DNA from: Synaphobranchus kaupii
Lineage: Eukaryota; Chordata; Actinopteri; Anguilliformes; Synaphobranchidae
Length of the DNA: 64,000 nt
Direction: 5' to 3'
Assembly (NCBI GenBank): GCA_029718625.1
Contig: CM056380.1
Span: forward strand, 99,564,926-99,628,925
The first letter of the stretch is position 1. Each line of letters opens with the position of its first letter. A model generated the notes under the pieces. The model was not told the origin of the DNA. It saw nothing but the letters and a program-made list of their open reading frames with translations, and did not search any database. Of this stretch, positions 23,658-37,128 are shown piece after piece. A program made the position numbers and the translations under genes.

Positions 23658-24370
23658 ACTGGGCATCTGTCCTTTTTGTTTACTTTTCTGTGTGCTACTG
23701 ATAATTTCTCAAGCTAATTATCATCCATAAGGTCCCTTCAGATTTGGAATCTAATTTATTTATGTTGTGAATGTGGCGTATTTGCCTTCGCTATATTAAA
23801 ACACATTATATGCACTTGTTTATTTATAGACTCCTTTAGCATTTTGCACTTCAGCTCTTAAAATGTGTTATTAGCAACACGTATAAAACAGTTAAGGCGA
23901 AATAAATTGTTTCCCAGGTGTGGAATGGACCAGCTCCAAAACATGTAAGCATGTTCTTACATTGAAGTCAAAGGCCCAGGACCAGTTGAATTCAGTTCCT
24001 CTCCGTGTGGCAGAGACAGCAGAACTCAAGGGCGTATGAGGTTGCATCGCCACATTGGCTGATCACTGGTACGCTGTGAATAATGGCTCTCGGGCCCTTT
24101 CACCCCCGTATTGCTGACTCGCTTAGACGCGATGGCGTATCGACAGTGTTGTACGGGCTTGATCTTTTGAGGTCAGGACAGGACAGCCAATGTCTGTGCA
24201 CTCTGCTGAGAGTCCTAATGCGACACGCATGCCAGAAATCGAAGCTCATCCCTGGAGTCAAAACCATCAGAGCCATTTGGGATCGCCCTCTAATGAAGGG
24301 TAAGATGGCTGTTGCTAAAAGCGGATTACATTATTATGGTCACAGTCAGGGGGGATCTTGTCTGTGGTGT

Positions 24371-24632
24371 GCAGTGTAGTATAATGGGCGGCAGTGTAGT
24401 ATAATGGTTAAGGAACTGGCCTTGTAACCGAAAGGTTGCAGGTTCAATTCCCAGGTAGGACACTGCCGTTGTACCCTTGAGCAAGCTACTTAACCTGAAT
24501 CGCTTCAGTATATATCCAGCTGTATAAATGGATAATATGTTAAAAAAAAATGCTAAAAAAGTTGTGTAAGTCGCTCTGGATAAGTGCGTCTGCTAAATGC
24601 CTGTGATGATGATGATGATGATGATGATGATG
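24371..24632 (+). mobile_element. tRNA-derived SINE with L2-type tail
   Basis: The head has 'gtagtataatggttaagga' (A-box region) and 'ggttgcaggttcaattccc' (B box). The middle has 'acccttgagcaagctactta'. The tail 'aagtcgctctggataa' plus 'gcgtctgctaaatgcc' is the L2-clade LINE 3' end that such fish SINEs borrow for retrotransposition. It ends in a (GAT)n run, about 9 units, at 24605-24632. The first 20 bases are duplicated: 'gcagtgtagtataatgg' starts at both 24371 and 24391. Confidence 0.9.
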
Positions 24633-25639
24633 GTGTGGTCGTTGTCCCTGTCACCGGAGAAAATGGAAGTAGGGATGCGTCCTCTGGCTGTTACTCGCTG
24701 TATCCAGCCCAGGACCACGGTATCACGGTGGCAAAGAGAATGCGCAGTCTCAGCCAGGAGTGTCCAGGAGGGAATCTGGAGGAGTTATTGGAAAAGAACA
24801 AAATTAGATTATGTTCTGAGCATATCAAGGGAAGTGAGTAGAGATTGTATCTCTCCCGAAGAGCGCCTTTATGGATTTTCCAATGAGCTTGAGGGCAAGG
24901 ACACATTACGTGTCCTGTGCTGATGGGCAGAGTCATTGCAGATGGACTGACAGGTAGAGCATCTGTAGACGGACAGAGGGAAGTGTGTGTGCAACCAGGC
25001 TGACATATAGCAGAAGAGGTCATGTTAACCAACGAGCAGGTTGTCTCATTTTGTAGAGGGTATGGAGATGCGTCAGAAACTAAGGATGGTCATCCCAGTG
25101 AAAGGGACTTTACCTCTTTCCCTTTGCCATTCAGTGTTCCAGCTGACTTTATTTATTATTATTATTATAATATAATAATAATAATATATTACAGTATATA
25201 TTATGATAATATATAATACTAATAATAATATACGTATAATATTATATATTATATAACAATGTGAGGCTCAGGATGTCCATTCCCCACTCTAATTGGGAAT
25301 AGCTAACTGCAGCTAAACGCGGCATGTGTTCACGCATGAACCCCGCTGTCGATTCGGGAGAGTGTAGACAGCCTCGGTCCTCCTCCGAAACACGACCGCA
25401 CATCTGCTCCTTTTCACGCCACAGACTACAGCTAATCTCACCAGGAGTGAAGTCAATGGGATACCTTTCCTATGCGGCTTTAACGTACAGTCTTCGGGCA
25501 TCCAATTGGCCAGCGGGGGTCGCTAGGTAGCGATGAAATGTGGATTCCTGACCTACTGAATCCTTCCATACCATGGCTGATGCAATTTACAAATGAGCAG
25601 CGCCCTGTGGCGCTCCGGCCACAGTCGCCATCGGTACTG
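24633..25639. other. Noncoding DNA, part probably repeat-derived
   Basis: No gene. The part 25265-25590 has words such as 'cctcctccgaaacacg', 'tctgctccttttcacgc' and 'ggccagcgggggtcgct' that I associate with a dispersed fish repeat, but no second copy lies in the window to prove it. Frames at 24584-24923 begin inside the GAT run. Confidence 0.3.
25146..25258. repeat. AT-rich TTA/TAATA low-complexity tract
   Basis: Nearly pure A/T, built from imperfect TTA, TAA and TATA units. Confidence 0.9.
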
Positions 25640-26030
25640 TGAGCAGCGGTGCCTCTGTATTGGCATACCGTGGGTTTATTGCTGGCTTTATCTTGTTGCT
25701 ATGACGGAATACGAATCTTTGGTGTCGAAAGAATATTTTTTTAATGAACTCCCAGATAGATGCTATTGTCCGATATGTCACGCTTGGGTCGGTATCATTG
25801 CAGGTGAGACTGGGTGGGGGTTGCTTGTTAAATGGATGAGCGACGTGACAATGGTGGCATTTCAAAACTCTGTATTTGGCATAGTTGTCATGCATCCTGT
25901 ACTAATAATGCTAGAACACAGAGTTTTTTGTTTCCACTCATAGTTTGGTAGCAGGAGAAATGAATGTCTGAGTTGAGCAATCTTATTGCGCCGGTAGTAT
26001 GGCCACTACGGGTCTGCGCAAAGGGGTTAA
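25640..26030 (+). repeat. Unnamed dispersed repeat, copy 2
   Basis: Diverged partner of 18053-18411, same strand. Matches include 'tatcttgttgctatga', 'gggtcggtat', 'ttgcttgttaaatgg' and 'tatggccactac'. It carries an insertion near 25958-25985 relative to copy 1. The frame across 25701-25943 is open here, but copy 1 has a stop soon after the shared 'gggtgggg' block. I treat it as a non-coding mobile-element derivative of unknown class. Confidence 0.75.
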
Positions 26031-29000
26031 CTATTATAAAATGCTCATGATTTCCCTGCTGTTTTTGCATACAAGAAAATGAAGGCTGAATAAATATCTT
26101 GTAAAAAAAACAAAAAACAAATTAAACCCACATACAATTATATACCAGAGCAATTTACTTCATCATTCAATTGTTTTCACTCTTCTGCTGACTGTCAAAA
26201 CAAACCAGATGCAGTCATGATGTAGTAAGAGATTGAATGATTGTATTTAATCCAGATGTACAGCCATGTTGCAATAAGGGCTTGAATAATTACATTTACT
26301 CTTGAAGGCAGTGGGCTATTTTTCACAAATGTCCGGTCCGTTAGGTCGTCATTGTAAACGAGACCTTGTTTTCAACTGACCTACACTGTTAAACAAAGGT
26401 AATAAATGGGTTGTATCCATTCTAGTAATTGGGGTCACAAGTTCAGCCCCGTTCTAAAAACAGATTTGCGAGTGTTTGTGTGGGTTATTGCTGGACTTGA
26501 GGGGTAATTCTGATGCTACCAGTGGATTGGTGTTTATTAGTGCAGAACTCTGCAGAGGCCTTGATGTGTCTGCGGTGTTAGCTGATAGGAATGTATTGAA
26601 GTGAACCTATGAGCGACTGGAGAGAAAGTCAACAGCTGCTTCACCTCCTGAATGACCTCAAAAAATACATCTACAGTTGTTTTGCTACAGCCTTCTAACA
26701 CTTAAACTGCGGCCACTTTGCTATGCTTTGGCTAGTCTGAATACTGACGCATAGGCCTACTATGTTCTTTTGCAGTGCTTGTATTGTAATGCTGAAGGTA
26801 GTGGTAGTCGCCTCTAGTTGCTCTTGGCCGGGCCCAGTGCTTCCTGTTTGTGGTCTCGGGCCCGGCCAGTGTCACTGTGCCCTCGCACCGCAGTGGCCCG
26901 CTTGTGTAGAGGGTGTTCCTACTTCCCTCTGCTCTTTCAACATCCCAACATCATTTTTTAAACTCCTGTCAGTGACCCTCATCTGACAACCACCTGAAGT
27001 GACGTATGGCTCTGTTCTGAAGTTGTCTGTTTCTAATAAGTTTCTTATGTGCATAGTATTCCTAAAGCCATATTGCACATGAAAAAGGAGTATCGGTTAT
27101 AAATAATATACCAACAACCCATAACTAGAGTAGACCCTGTTGTATAGCCGTAAACCATGCGTGGTACAAATTCTTCCGAGGTTTTCATCACTGTGGAGGT
27201 CATATGGAGTAGCACATACTGTATGTGTAGCATGCAATACTGTTGTTAGGTAATTGCGTTCAAGTAACATATTGCACATTTGTACTAACTCTAATACTCT
27301 AACTAATCCTGTTAAATATGTTTACAAATGAAAATCATTATATGGGCCTAATAGAGTGCTACAGTTTGTAGTCCTAAAACCTGGAAGTGAGTTAGCATTT
27401 TTGAGCAATGGGTTCCCTCGCCAGATTTCCAATGGGGGCCTTTGCTTATTTTCTTATTTTCTAATTACATTTTACTTCTAACAATTTGAGAATGTTAAAT
27501 GCATATTTAGGAAATTACTCATGGATTACTACAGCAGAGGGATTCCAATTTTTAAAAACAATTAATTTAAATCATTTTAAAAGGGCTGGTTGCACTTATT
27601 GTTAAATGCACCAAAAATCGGCTTGTTGTCAGCAATCGGCGATCTTCTCCTCGGATCGTCAATACACAATCTAATCGTCGATCGGCACAACCCTAACACA
27701 CACAAACACACACACACACACACACACACACATGGTAGGATTGATTTGGCCAGCTACCTATGTGAACATCGAAGTTTATTACTGCTGCCAAGAACGACAG
27801 AAAGCAAAAGTCTTGTCAGTCTGTGAAAGTTGTGCTGTATCCTGCAAATGTGCAGGGCATTGCCCTATGGGTTCTCTTAATTTGCATAAAATATTCTGAA
27901 CTATAAAACAAAACTAGAGAAAAATTTTGGCCTATATACATGACTACATATAGTCACTATAAACCGTGACTATATGCTAAACCGCTGGTCAAAAAACAAC
28001 AGTGTACGTAAAATTGATGTGTTCTGTTTCCTTGGTTCACTTGTTTCTATTTGATTGATATTACTTATCGGTAGTTATCGGCTCTTCTGGGGATTCTGTT
28101 ATATCATGGGAATCCAATTATTCTTGCGTGAAAGAAATTTGGATCGGTAAAATATGAGAAGCTTATCAGGATGTAGCCTGCCTACTCATTCTGCATCAAA
28201 AAGCTTCCTACGCTTATCTGTGAATCTTCTTTGTTCACATCTGCATAATCTTCAGTAATTTGCTCAATTAATCGAATTGATTTTTGGAGGCAATTCTTAA
28301 ATGTAATTGATGCCCACAATCTGCTCCACTGCTGTGTAAATCAGCATTAGTTTGGCTCTATAACTGTGTTCTGATTGGCTGTCCATAAACAAAGCCTTCT
28401 GTACCAGGGCTTATCAGTGAAAACCCTTACCAGCTGATTTCTCCTCTCAGCTGAATTAGAATAGGGTTTCTCAGGGGATCATTGGTGAGTTCAGCAAACA
28501 GGACTAAAGTACCAGGAGCATGGAACTACTGAAGTGGAGGATCATGAGAGACCGACAACACTTATATCGCTTATTCATGGAAAAGCTCTTTGTGTGACTG
28601 GACTGGCCCAGGCTAAACCTTCAACATTTTCCATTTTTGCATGACTGAATGAAGCACTGACCACACAGACGCACGCACACTCATTGTAGAAAGGAAATAG
28701 AGACAGCAGAAGACCTTAAGAAAGGAAAGAAAAAAGAAAAGGGGTTAATAAGGGGTTAATGAGAAATATAGGTAGTCTATTCATCCGGGACTTGATGTGG
28801 ATAGGGAGGAAGACATCCCGGTCCTTCAGAAACGAAGAGTGAAAAGAATACAGAACAAAGACTTCTTGAGGGGGACAGGGACAAGGACTGTGACCTTCAG
28901 TTCAGGTTCTGTGACCCCCTCCCTCCAAACTAGTACAGGATCCTGATATCAGCACATGAATAGGCCTGAGAACACCCCCCCCTTCCTTTCCTGTGCACTG

Positions 29001-29356
29001 GTATATGTGATGTAAAAGCTTTTGGGTGAGTTGCCAGGGGAGACATTATCTGGCTTCAGTCTGATATCTCTTAACTGGTTGGCTCTGGCAGAAGGAGAAT
29101 GGACTCATCGTTTGCAGGTGAAGACGAATCACTGGTTTTTGCATTTGGCAATACAAGTGCTCCATTTTTTCAGGTGAATATGGAATACTCCACTGCCAGT
29201 TACTCTCAAGCCAGTTTTGATACTATATAAACATAAAATAAAATAAAATAAAAAAAGTTGAGGTATGGAGCTCTCTATACTAAATGTGAACAGTTACATG
29301 GTGAAAGCATGCTTGAATTTTGTTCAACTCTCTCTTTTACATTAAATTCACATTTT
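26031..29356. other. Noncoding DNA
   Basis: No gene. A (CA)n tract lies at 27696-27732. 27345-27440 includes 'gtttgtagtcct' and 'tttccaatggggg', phrases I suspect belong to a dispersed repeat. 28230-28620 is complex and could be regulatory. A-rich low-complexity runs occur at 28725-28745 and 29235-29255. Confidence 0.35.
27600..27696 (-). mobile_element. Probable terminal fragment of a hAT-like element
   Basis: Read on the minus strand the edge begins 'tagggttgtgccgatcgac', followed by paired 'cgat' words. This resembles hAT-type ends such as 'tagggttgcaaaa' at 8264. The other end is not found; related 'ttatcggtagttatcgg' words at about 28065-28081 may be part of it. No target duplication is visible. 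Confidence 0.4.
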
Positions 29357-29488
29357 TCATTTACATCGCGGACATCCTTATCCAGAGTGACACAGATCAC
29401 ATGTGTATACAGGTAGATATTGACTGGCAAAAATTCAGGTTAGCTTGAATGCCCTGCTTCTTAACTTAACTGTACCACACTGCCACTG
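29357..29488 (-). mobile_element. Partial SINE with L2-type tail, minus strand
   Basis: On the plus strand 'catttacatcgcggacat' and 'ccttatccagagtgac' form the complement of the L2-type 3' tail. Next come 'acaggtagatattgactgg' and 'aattcaggttag', the usual middle. The head is missing or too decayed to see. Confidence 0.7.
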
Positions 29489-29817
29489 ATCTCTACGTCA
29501 CTGTTACTGTTCAAGGATGGAATTGATATTAAACAATGATTTTTTTTCTTAAAAACAAAAACAAGCCATAATTGTTTTTCTTTTTTGGCACTGTCTTTCA
29601 CAAGCTTACAAAGATAAAATGCATTTGGCGCCAGTTAATGCTACCACTTAATGAACAATCTCCAAAGACAATGGTGAAGAGCGTGTGTCAGATGACTGCA
29701 AGTGAATGCCCAAGAAATATATTTAGGATGAAAGTGCACCCCTTAAATTACAAGCCCTCAAAAAAAAACAATAAAATAATAATAATTGGCTCAGCAGATG
29801 CACTGTTTCGATTTGCA

Positions 29818-29945
29818 TAGCTTACATTTTATCCATGGATACAGCTATAAGCAGCACAAGAGCTCAAGGGACGGGCATTCAGGGTGGACCACCCTGGGAT
29901 TCAAACCTGTGCTTCTCTGATAACAACTGGAGCTTCATTCAGGAA
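29818..29945 (-). mobile_element. Second partial L2-tailed SINE, minus strand
   Basis: 'ttatccatggatacagct' matches the complement of the middle of the 24.4 kb SINE. 'gctcaaggg' is the complement-side mid segment. 'gggattcaaacct' is the complement of a B box. It overlaps the region covered by the 29357-29488 fragment, so the two are likely separate insertions. Confidence 0.65.
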
Positions 29946-32900
29946 TGTATGGTTAGATTTTGACGCAGCAGTGTAGATGTAGAGATGAAGTCGCACCAGG
30001 TGGGGTCAGGCTGATGGCTGGTTTGTGGATGTGTGTTGGCACTTTGCTTTACACTGTTGTCTCTACAGTGGGAAGGAACAGCTGGAGACAGTGCGATGGG
30101 GCTGTGTGTGTGGGTTCCACACCTCTTGTGTTCCTCTGCTTTTTCTTTTTCTTACTGATGTGTTGGCAGTGAGGTCTTTTAGCACAGAATCACCCTGCAA
30201 CACTAATACCTGTGCGTACAGCTACAGAAGGTGGCTAACTCTTAAACATCGCGGTGTCCCACGCTATTATTGTGGGGTGAGTCGCAAAACATTTCATTTG
30301 CTGTATTCGATTAGCCTGTTATCTGCAGACTGTGTCTGCAGCTCTTTGATGGATCAAGCTTATTTTCTATAGGGTCGGGACGGAGTTAGGTTCAGCAAAG
30401 ATATGACAAACTGTTTGTTTTTCTGTTGTGGTACATTCAAAACCGCGTGGAATGAATTCAATTCCAAGCGCTGATGCGCCGTGGATATCGCCGGCTCTCC
30501 GGTCTCTTTGCACTCCCCGAATTTGATTGCAGTCACCGGCTCTGTAAATTGGCATGTGTGTATGTCACCCAGGGTAAAGAGCACGGTTAAGTGCTCAAAG
30601 AAAAGTCAAATTATGCAGGCACCTCAGGCAGTTCGGATGCATGCTCTGCGCGCCGGCTGCTCTTATCAAATCCTTTCCCATCTCTTAGCTGCAGTTCAGA
30701 GTGTCTGCTGTTTAGGCTTTTTTGAGGTGTTGGAAACGTAGCTCTTTGTAATGCATAAAATGTGTCTCGTTTTGATCCTCTGAGATCTCCGTGAGGCGCA
30801 TCAGTGATTAGGGTGCTGGGGAAATGGTAGCGTTCTGTTTTTTAGGAGTCTTGTGACAGAGAGCCAAAATAGTGTGTAATGCGCCTTTAACGTGTGTCCA
30901 GGCACAGCACTTTGTCCTGGCTTCTACGGCGGGTCATCTGGGACGTTTTCCTCCAGCTTGGTTTCTGCACTGGGCATATGTTGACCAGATGTGAACAATT
31001 AAATCCACTGTGGAATCTCTTTGGACAGAAATGTATGTGTGTATTTTCATTGTCCAAAAAAATGACTGTGTGTCAAGCTTGCGATGACTTGTGCCTCGAA
31101 AATACGCCCTTGCTTGTTTGCTTACATAATGGGGAATCTGTGGGAAGCGGGGCGTCATTCTGGTATTGACCCAATCCCCCCCAGTGACCCCCCCCAGTAA
31201 GTCATTTTCACCTCAGAGTTCTATGCAGATACTAAAGGGTAGACAGGCCCTGGGAACATGCTGCTGTTGCGGGATTTAACAGCCATTTATTAATCAAAGT
31301 AACGCTTTACCTGTGCAATAAACTGAAAATCTGCATCGATCCGCCATCACTGATGGCTGCAGTCGAAACAACGGCTCTCAGAAATTGCCTGTGTGCACAG
31401 TCATTTACTTTTTCACTTTTTTCAACCTCTGACCCTGTCTTAGTCCTCTAAGCTGGCACACCAGTCCTCATTTCACATGAATTTTAGTCTTTTTTTTTTC
31501 TCCCCAATTCTGAATGTAACCTTGAACTGCTGCCTTACAATTTGGCTGACCGAGAAATAACCCTGGCTCAGTCTTCTTATCCGGTGGTTCCAGAGCCGGC
31601 TCCACAGAAGTGGGCCGGATATTTACAACGGCCTTGTTTGATAATAATTATTTTTTTTAGGTTGAGGTGAGTGATTTTCCTGGCCTAGGCTGGCCTCCAT
31701 ATTGAGTCCGGTTTTCACAGTGGCCCGCATTTCCCGGTGAAATCCTGCACTATGGGGCTGAGTGACTTTACTGAGGGGGGGCGTCTGGCGTGTGATAATG
31801 AGACCGCGGCGTTGTCACGCGAGTGACTTGTTAAGCGTTCCCCCAGCGTGCTTTTGTCACAGCGCCATGCACATTGACATTGCTGCACTGACGGGGGGGG
31901 GGCGCTGGAAGAGTTGGGGGCATGTTACCGTGGCCTACATCGATGATCTGATTCGCGACACCGCGAGCCGCGCGTTAGTCGCGTTCTGAGAAGGTTCAGC
32001 CTCCTTACTCTCTTTATCAGCTCTTGGCAGACGAATGGAAGTCGCACAGAAAGTTGATTCACCGCCGGCTCTTTCGTCATTGCGCGCAACGCCGCGCGTC
32101 CTTTTCCGATAAATGCCGTAGGTTTTGCGGGGGAGCTGTCAGATGTTCCCGGACAAGCTTCCAACCTTCCCCGTGTGGTCCCCAGCTGGTCCAACCTGGG
32201 TTATTCTGAGATTCTCAGGATGGCTCTGCTTGCTTTTGAAGTAGTCTTAGCATTTTGGAGGAAGATGCAGCACAGAGACCCCTAAATTGAATGTCCTGTG
32301 TTCTTTGTGAGGCGTATTAAGTATGCATCCAGCAAAGTCATTTCAAAGGTCTGCAGTCCTTTAAAACATGGCGCGATATAAAAGTTTCTGCCTGATCAGG
32401 ATCTTTTCCTCATGTAGAAGGGGGAATTCACAGTTGTTTATTTGTAGTTTATTTATTTATTTTATAAAATGACTTGCCAGGCATTGTTTTTCTGGCTAAT
32501 TGTGCCTCAGGCATAATGGTGTCATGAAACAGGAAGTGAAGTGTATTTTTCTTTTTTATGAATCCCCACTAGAACAAAAATAAAAAAGTAAAATGACAGT
32601 ACTGGCTAATATTTGAACATTAGATGTTTGTATTCATCTTGTTGTAGTGTTTTTTTTTTTGTTTTATTATAGTGGACTCATAACTCCAAGGTTAAACAGT
32701 AGGCTAATTTATAAACAGCATATTGATCTCATATAGAATTTTACTTTCAAATTCTGGCAACTGCATTATAAAGCAATAACCTAGGTCTATAAATAGAGGT
32801 CATGCTAAATGTGTCGATTGAATATAGGTTTATTGGAATGCACCATTAGACTGTCACATGGGGAATATATCATCATGTACATGTCCAGTCATTGGAGATG

Positions 32901-33330
32901 TGAGCAGAATAGGGGGCAAACTACTCTCCGTCGGGTACAGTAAATTCATCATTTCTTTTTTATCTCTTCTCTAATAGCTTTCTCAAGGATGATTGTATAC
33001 CGTAGAATAAAATATGGCTCCCTGTCAATCTGTTTAAATTGAAATGAGATGTCAAAGAGAGAGGGATAAGGAGAGAGATGATGGATAGATGGGTCTCTAA
33101 AAAATAAATAAATAGGTGCCACTTCTAAAGCACAACAGTCTATGTGTCACGTGATTTCGTTGTTTGCTTTTAAAAAAAAAAAAAAAATGCTTTGAATCTT
33201 TTGTATCTTGAGCCATACTTCCTCTTTGTGGTTGTTATCAGCCGGGTCCTTGCACATCACAGGGATGAAGTGAAAATGCGGGAGGCAGTGAGTCAGACAT
33301 CAATCTGCACAAATGCGCACAGTCTGAACG
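29946..33330. other. Unique noncoding DNA
   Basis: No gene or recognised repeat. 31690-32210 has raised CpG and overlapping frames on both strands without domains. A 10-base G run lies near 31891. 32400-33200 is AT-rich with several homopolymers. Confidence 0.35.
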
Positions 33331-33800
33331 GGAATGGTGTGGGCGCACTGTGAGAGAGAGGGAGTGACAAAAGGAGAGGCAAAGGTCGATTGCTACTGGT
33401 CTCAAGGAGGACCGCGGTTACGGTTCAACCGCTCCCTCGTCCTTTTGCTGTCCACTCTCCGCCGCCAGCCCTCCCTAACCTCGACCCCCGTGGCCTCGGC
33501 CACGTCCTTCTGCCGGCCGTCCAATGAGAGACTAGCGCGGTGTCAGGCGTGTCGCGGGTGCGGTGGATGAGCGTAATGACTCGAAGCTGGGACCTCACCT
33601 GAGACGCGATGCGCCGTTAGGGTGATGCCGAGGACACCGGGTGTTTGAACACTGCCGTCAGGAGACCGGCTCCTGCCGGCCCCTGCGTGTAGCTATCGTG
33701 TTCTCCGATAATTTGGGTCAGAGAAGCCCCTTCTGATCTCCACCCTCTCCAGGGGATGAGAGATGAGCCCCGTTTGTAAACAGTCGGTACGTTGACTACC
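33331..33800. promoter_or_regulatory. CpG-rich block
   Basis: GC-rich with frequent CpG, for example 'gaccgcggttacgg', 'gtcgcgggtgcggtgg' and 'gagacgcgatgcgccg'. There is no TATA box or evident transcript. A small CpG island or enhancer is possible. Confidence 0.3.
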
Positions 33801-36800
33801 CGCTCTGATCAGTTTCCCCTTTCATGTTACACACTGTGTCATCTGCCCCCTACTGTCTGGCCTATCTCTGTCTATATGCAGAATTCACCGCCATTCCGTC
33901 AGATTTCTTTTGTGTGAAATCCTGCATTGGGGAAACGCCTTTTTTAACATGCTTTCACAGCCAGCTGTGACACTCTAGCCATCTACTCACAGCGGGCCAA
34001 ATCTCACCTCCTGCAAAACCCGCTATAACGTGACTGCATGCTCTTTTAAAAAAAATACAACAGAATGTTTTATTATAAACTCTTAATTGAGTCCAAATAT
34101 GTTGAGCCAGTGGTGTTCAGTCAACTCTTCATTGATTTGCAGTTTGCAAGACTTAGACAGGCCACGATGTAAGCTTTTAGTTGTTTAGCTGCAGTAGGTT
34201 AAATACATTGGTGGCAAAATTGCTTTGAGAGAGGAAAAAAAAGATATTAAATTATCTGTTATGGAATGCAGGATAGGCAAGTTTTACATTAATGCGATCT
34301 ACACCCCCTGTTACCCCCTCCCTTGCCCCCTGGAATAATTAGATTTGGATGTCCCTTGAGAAATACATTTTCCAAGGTATGTTTTATCATGTGCTAAAAA
34401 TACGTTCCAGCAGCTCTACTAATTTATTAGTTGGATTCACTTCACCACACTGCAGCTTTATCGGAAATTGCTCTGAGCCGTTAACACAAGGTATTTTACT
34501 TACAAATGTCTAATTGAAGGAATATTTATTCTTTGCCATACTGAATCCAAATGGTTGATGCCTGGGTGTGGTGCTATGCTATGGGCTGTATAGATGTCTT
34601 CAGAGAACTGCAGCGTTTCCCCTGTCTGAGAAAGGTGGTTTGGCTTATTTTTGCTTTTTAAATCTTAAAGCTGTGCGTGTGGATGCAGAATACCCTGGCA
34701 ATTTTTATCAAACGTTTTTTCTTCCTTGGTATCGCATAGCCCTCCCGACAGATCTCAGAGTGAAAGTGTGGACAGGGAGCGTTCAATGCTAGGACCTCCA
34801 AAAGAAACCAGGGGTCATGGAGCACTCAATAGTGTTGCAGGAAGCCTACTGAAGCTAAAATTATGCAATGTTGAATGTACAGTTACAAAATGATCCTCGT
34901 TTGGCTGAGAATCAGCTTGTCTTCAGCCTGCAGGGTAAACTGATATGAGGTAATGTAAATAATATATGAGCTGCCTAAGCACTACTATTAAAGGAGCTAC
35001 ATAACCACTATATAGGCCTAATTATATTTTAATTTGAAATGTATCACATCTATAAGACTTCTGCATATAAAATAGATACAAATAGCTAATGGACTCAGTG
35101 GACAAACTTGGTGTTGAATGTGATGTATTGTTGCTAAATACGTAGCCCATAAATATTGCGGCCCCTGAATATGTTGCTGAATTTGTAAAAGTAACCAAAG
35201 CCAGAGCTTAATTGGCCTCCTCTCATTGGCCACACACTGTCCCATAGGAGATGATGTCTTTTGGCTAGACTATTGCACAAGAAATGTTAATGATCCCAGT
35301 GAAAACAATTAATAGACAATGCCACATTATGTATGTAAGTGAATAAATATTGCCTTTGCTTCCATATATATTCCTGTCCTATATTACTACATATTCCTGT
35401 CTTTCGCAGAAGGATTGGAATATATATGGACATATATTAGGCTCCAGCGATATTGTGTTTTTTTTAAATTAGTATATTGATGGAAAATATCAAAATAAAT
35501 GAATATATTCACTATTTTATGACAAACTATGGCGTGGTTGGCATGGCAGTAATGATTAATTTCATTATTATTTTAATATTACGTTCCCCCTCCCACTTTT
35601 CCAGTTACCAGAAATGTTAAATAGTATTGTGACATAACATTTGAATGAAAGTGCAGACTCAAGCACATTTTATGCACTTGACTCAAAATCATATCCTGAT
35701 TCACACTTGTACGCAACTTGCACGCCTTCTAGCACACCCTCTAATATTGACTCAGTATCTGAATGTTGAAGAGTGATCAGACATACCTGAATATCCTCAG
35801 AGATAAAAACACACCCTCATGGTGTCCGATAAAATACTTTGGTTCTGTCAATCATACACTGTGGTTAAGCCGTGCTTTTGTCTTACATTGCGGTACATGC
35901 GATTGTTTTATTCTGATGATAGGAATGGAAGAATAATAATGAGTAGCTGCCAATAATTGTCACTGAGGCAATTGTACTTTGATGTAGATAAAGTAAAATC
36001 AAATCTCTTGGGTAAATCTCAAATCTCTCCTAGTGTTCACAAGTTCTAAAATAAGCGAGAGAAAAACAGGCTAATGAGGCTATATTTCTATTGGGATGAG
36101 TCGGCTTGGATTCCATTTTAGGCATTCGCTTAAATTAGCTGCATGAGTTTTTAAAGAAGAAAATCCTGGACGTGGACTATTTTTTTTTTTACTGGCAATG
36201 GCCTTTGCATTACACTTTACAGATGTATTCCTGATACTCCCAGAAGACAGCGTGGTATTGTGAGTAATATTAAAGTCTGTGAACTATCAAAAGTCTGGGT
36301 GTTAGCTAGCATGCAAGTGCAAGTTAGTTGGTTAGTTGTGCAAAAATGTTCCTGACGTGCCCCAACGCAACCCAGTTGTCTTAGGTTGGGACCGGGAATG
36401 ATACCGTTGCGTTAACATTATTCACTTACAATAGTTTTTAATCGATGGATTGTTGTGAAACCATGTTTATGCTGTATTCAATATTTCAATATTTGTGAAA
36501 TTGTCATATTGTCAATATCGATATGAGCTGCATATCAAAAAAATATCAAGTTATCAAAATTCCACTGGACTAATATGTACATTGCACAAGCGCACTGTGA
36601 TCATAAATCTTAATTGGACCGTTATAATTAAATAAACACTATGAGACACTATAATAGAATTATCTCTGAATATTTTCAAATCAACACTATCCAAACTCAT
36701 TTCCATGTGTTAAAAAAATGCAGATGGTTGTTCTGTTTTTTTTAAATTTCCTTTCACACTCTTGAACGTAGTTCAGATTTGAAATAATAATAATAATTTA

Positions 36801-37128
36801 AAAAAAAGATCAGGTGAAAGCAGTAGTGGAAGACTTCATTAATCTGAAGTTATTAATTTCCCCCACAGACTGCTTCCACAAGGCACTGCTCCAGCTGAAG
36901 AGTCAGAGGGGGCGTAACCGTTTCAGTTTGTGTTCAGCGATGTTCACCCTGGCATTGTGGTCTAACAGCAAACTCGGCTTCCTGGAACTGGCCTCTTAAA
37001 CTTGCCCGTCTCACGATTGGCTGTATAAACCCTTATATCCTTCTTGTTTCTTTGCGCTCTGACCAGACAGCAGACTGCAGACTACACCGTCATTTTTACT
37101 TTAATGAATCAATGCAATTTAGCAGACA
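33801..37128. other. AT-rich noncoding DNA
   Basis: No gene. Frames 34568-34792 and 36814-36999 are short and undomained. 36440-36660 is extremely AT-rich with repeated 'atattgtcaatat' / 'atatcaa' words. A perfect inverted repeat at 35361-35430 is listed separately. Confidence 0.4.
35361..35430. repeat. 14-bp perfect inverted repeat
   Basis: 'tccatatatattcc' at 35361-35374 is matched by 'ggaatatatatgga' at 35417-35430, loop 42 bases. It is not a transcription terminator in this context. It may be a MITE remnant or chance in AT-rich DNA. Confidence 0.7.

Larger units (their letters stand above)
21693..24370. other. Noncoding DNA with two microsatellite loci
   Basis: No gene. The frame 22377-22769 (130 codons) ends in unique sequence and has no domain. 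24000-24370 is complex, with moderate CpG. No repeat family was recognised apart from the tracts listed separately. Confidence 0.35.

Noticed and set aside
25593..25943. 116-codon frame paralleled by a frame in 18053-18411
   Set aside because: Differences between the copies are spread over all three codon positions and copy 1 is interrupted, so coding constraint is not supported.
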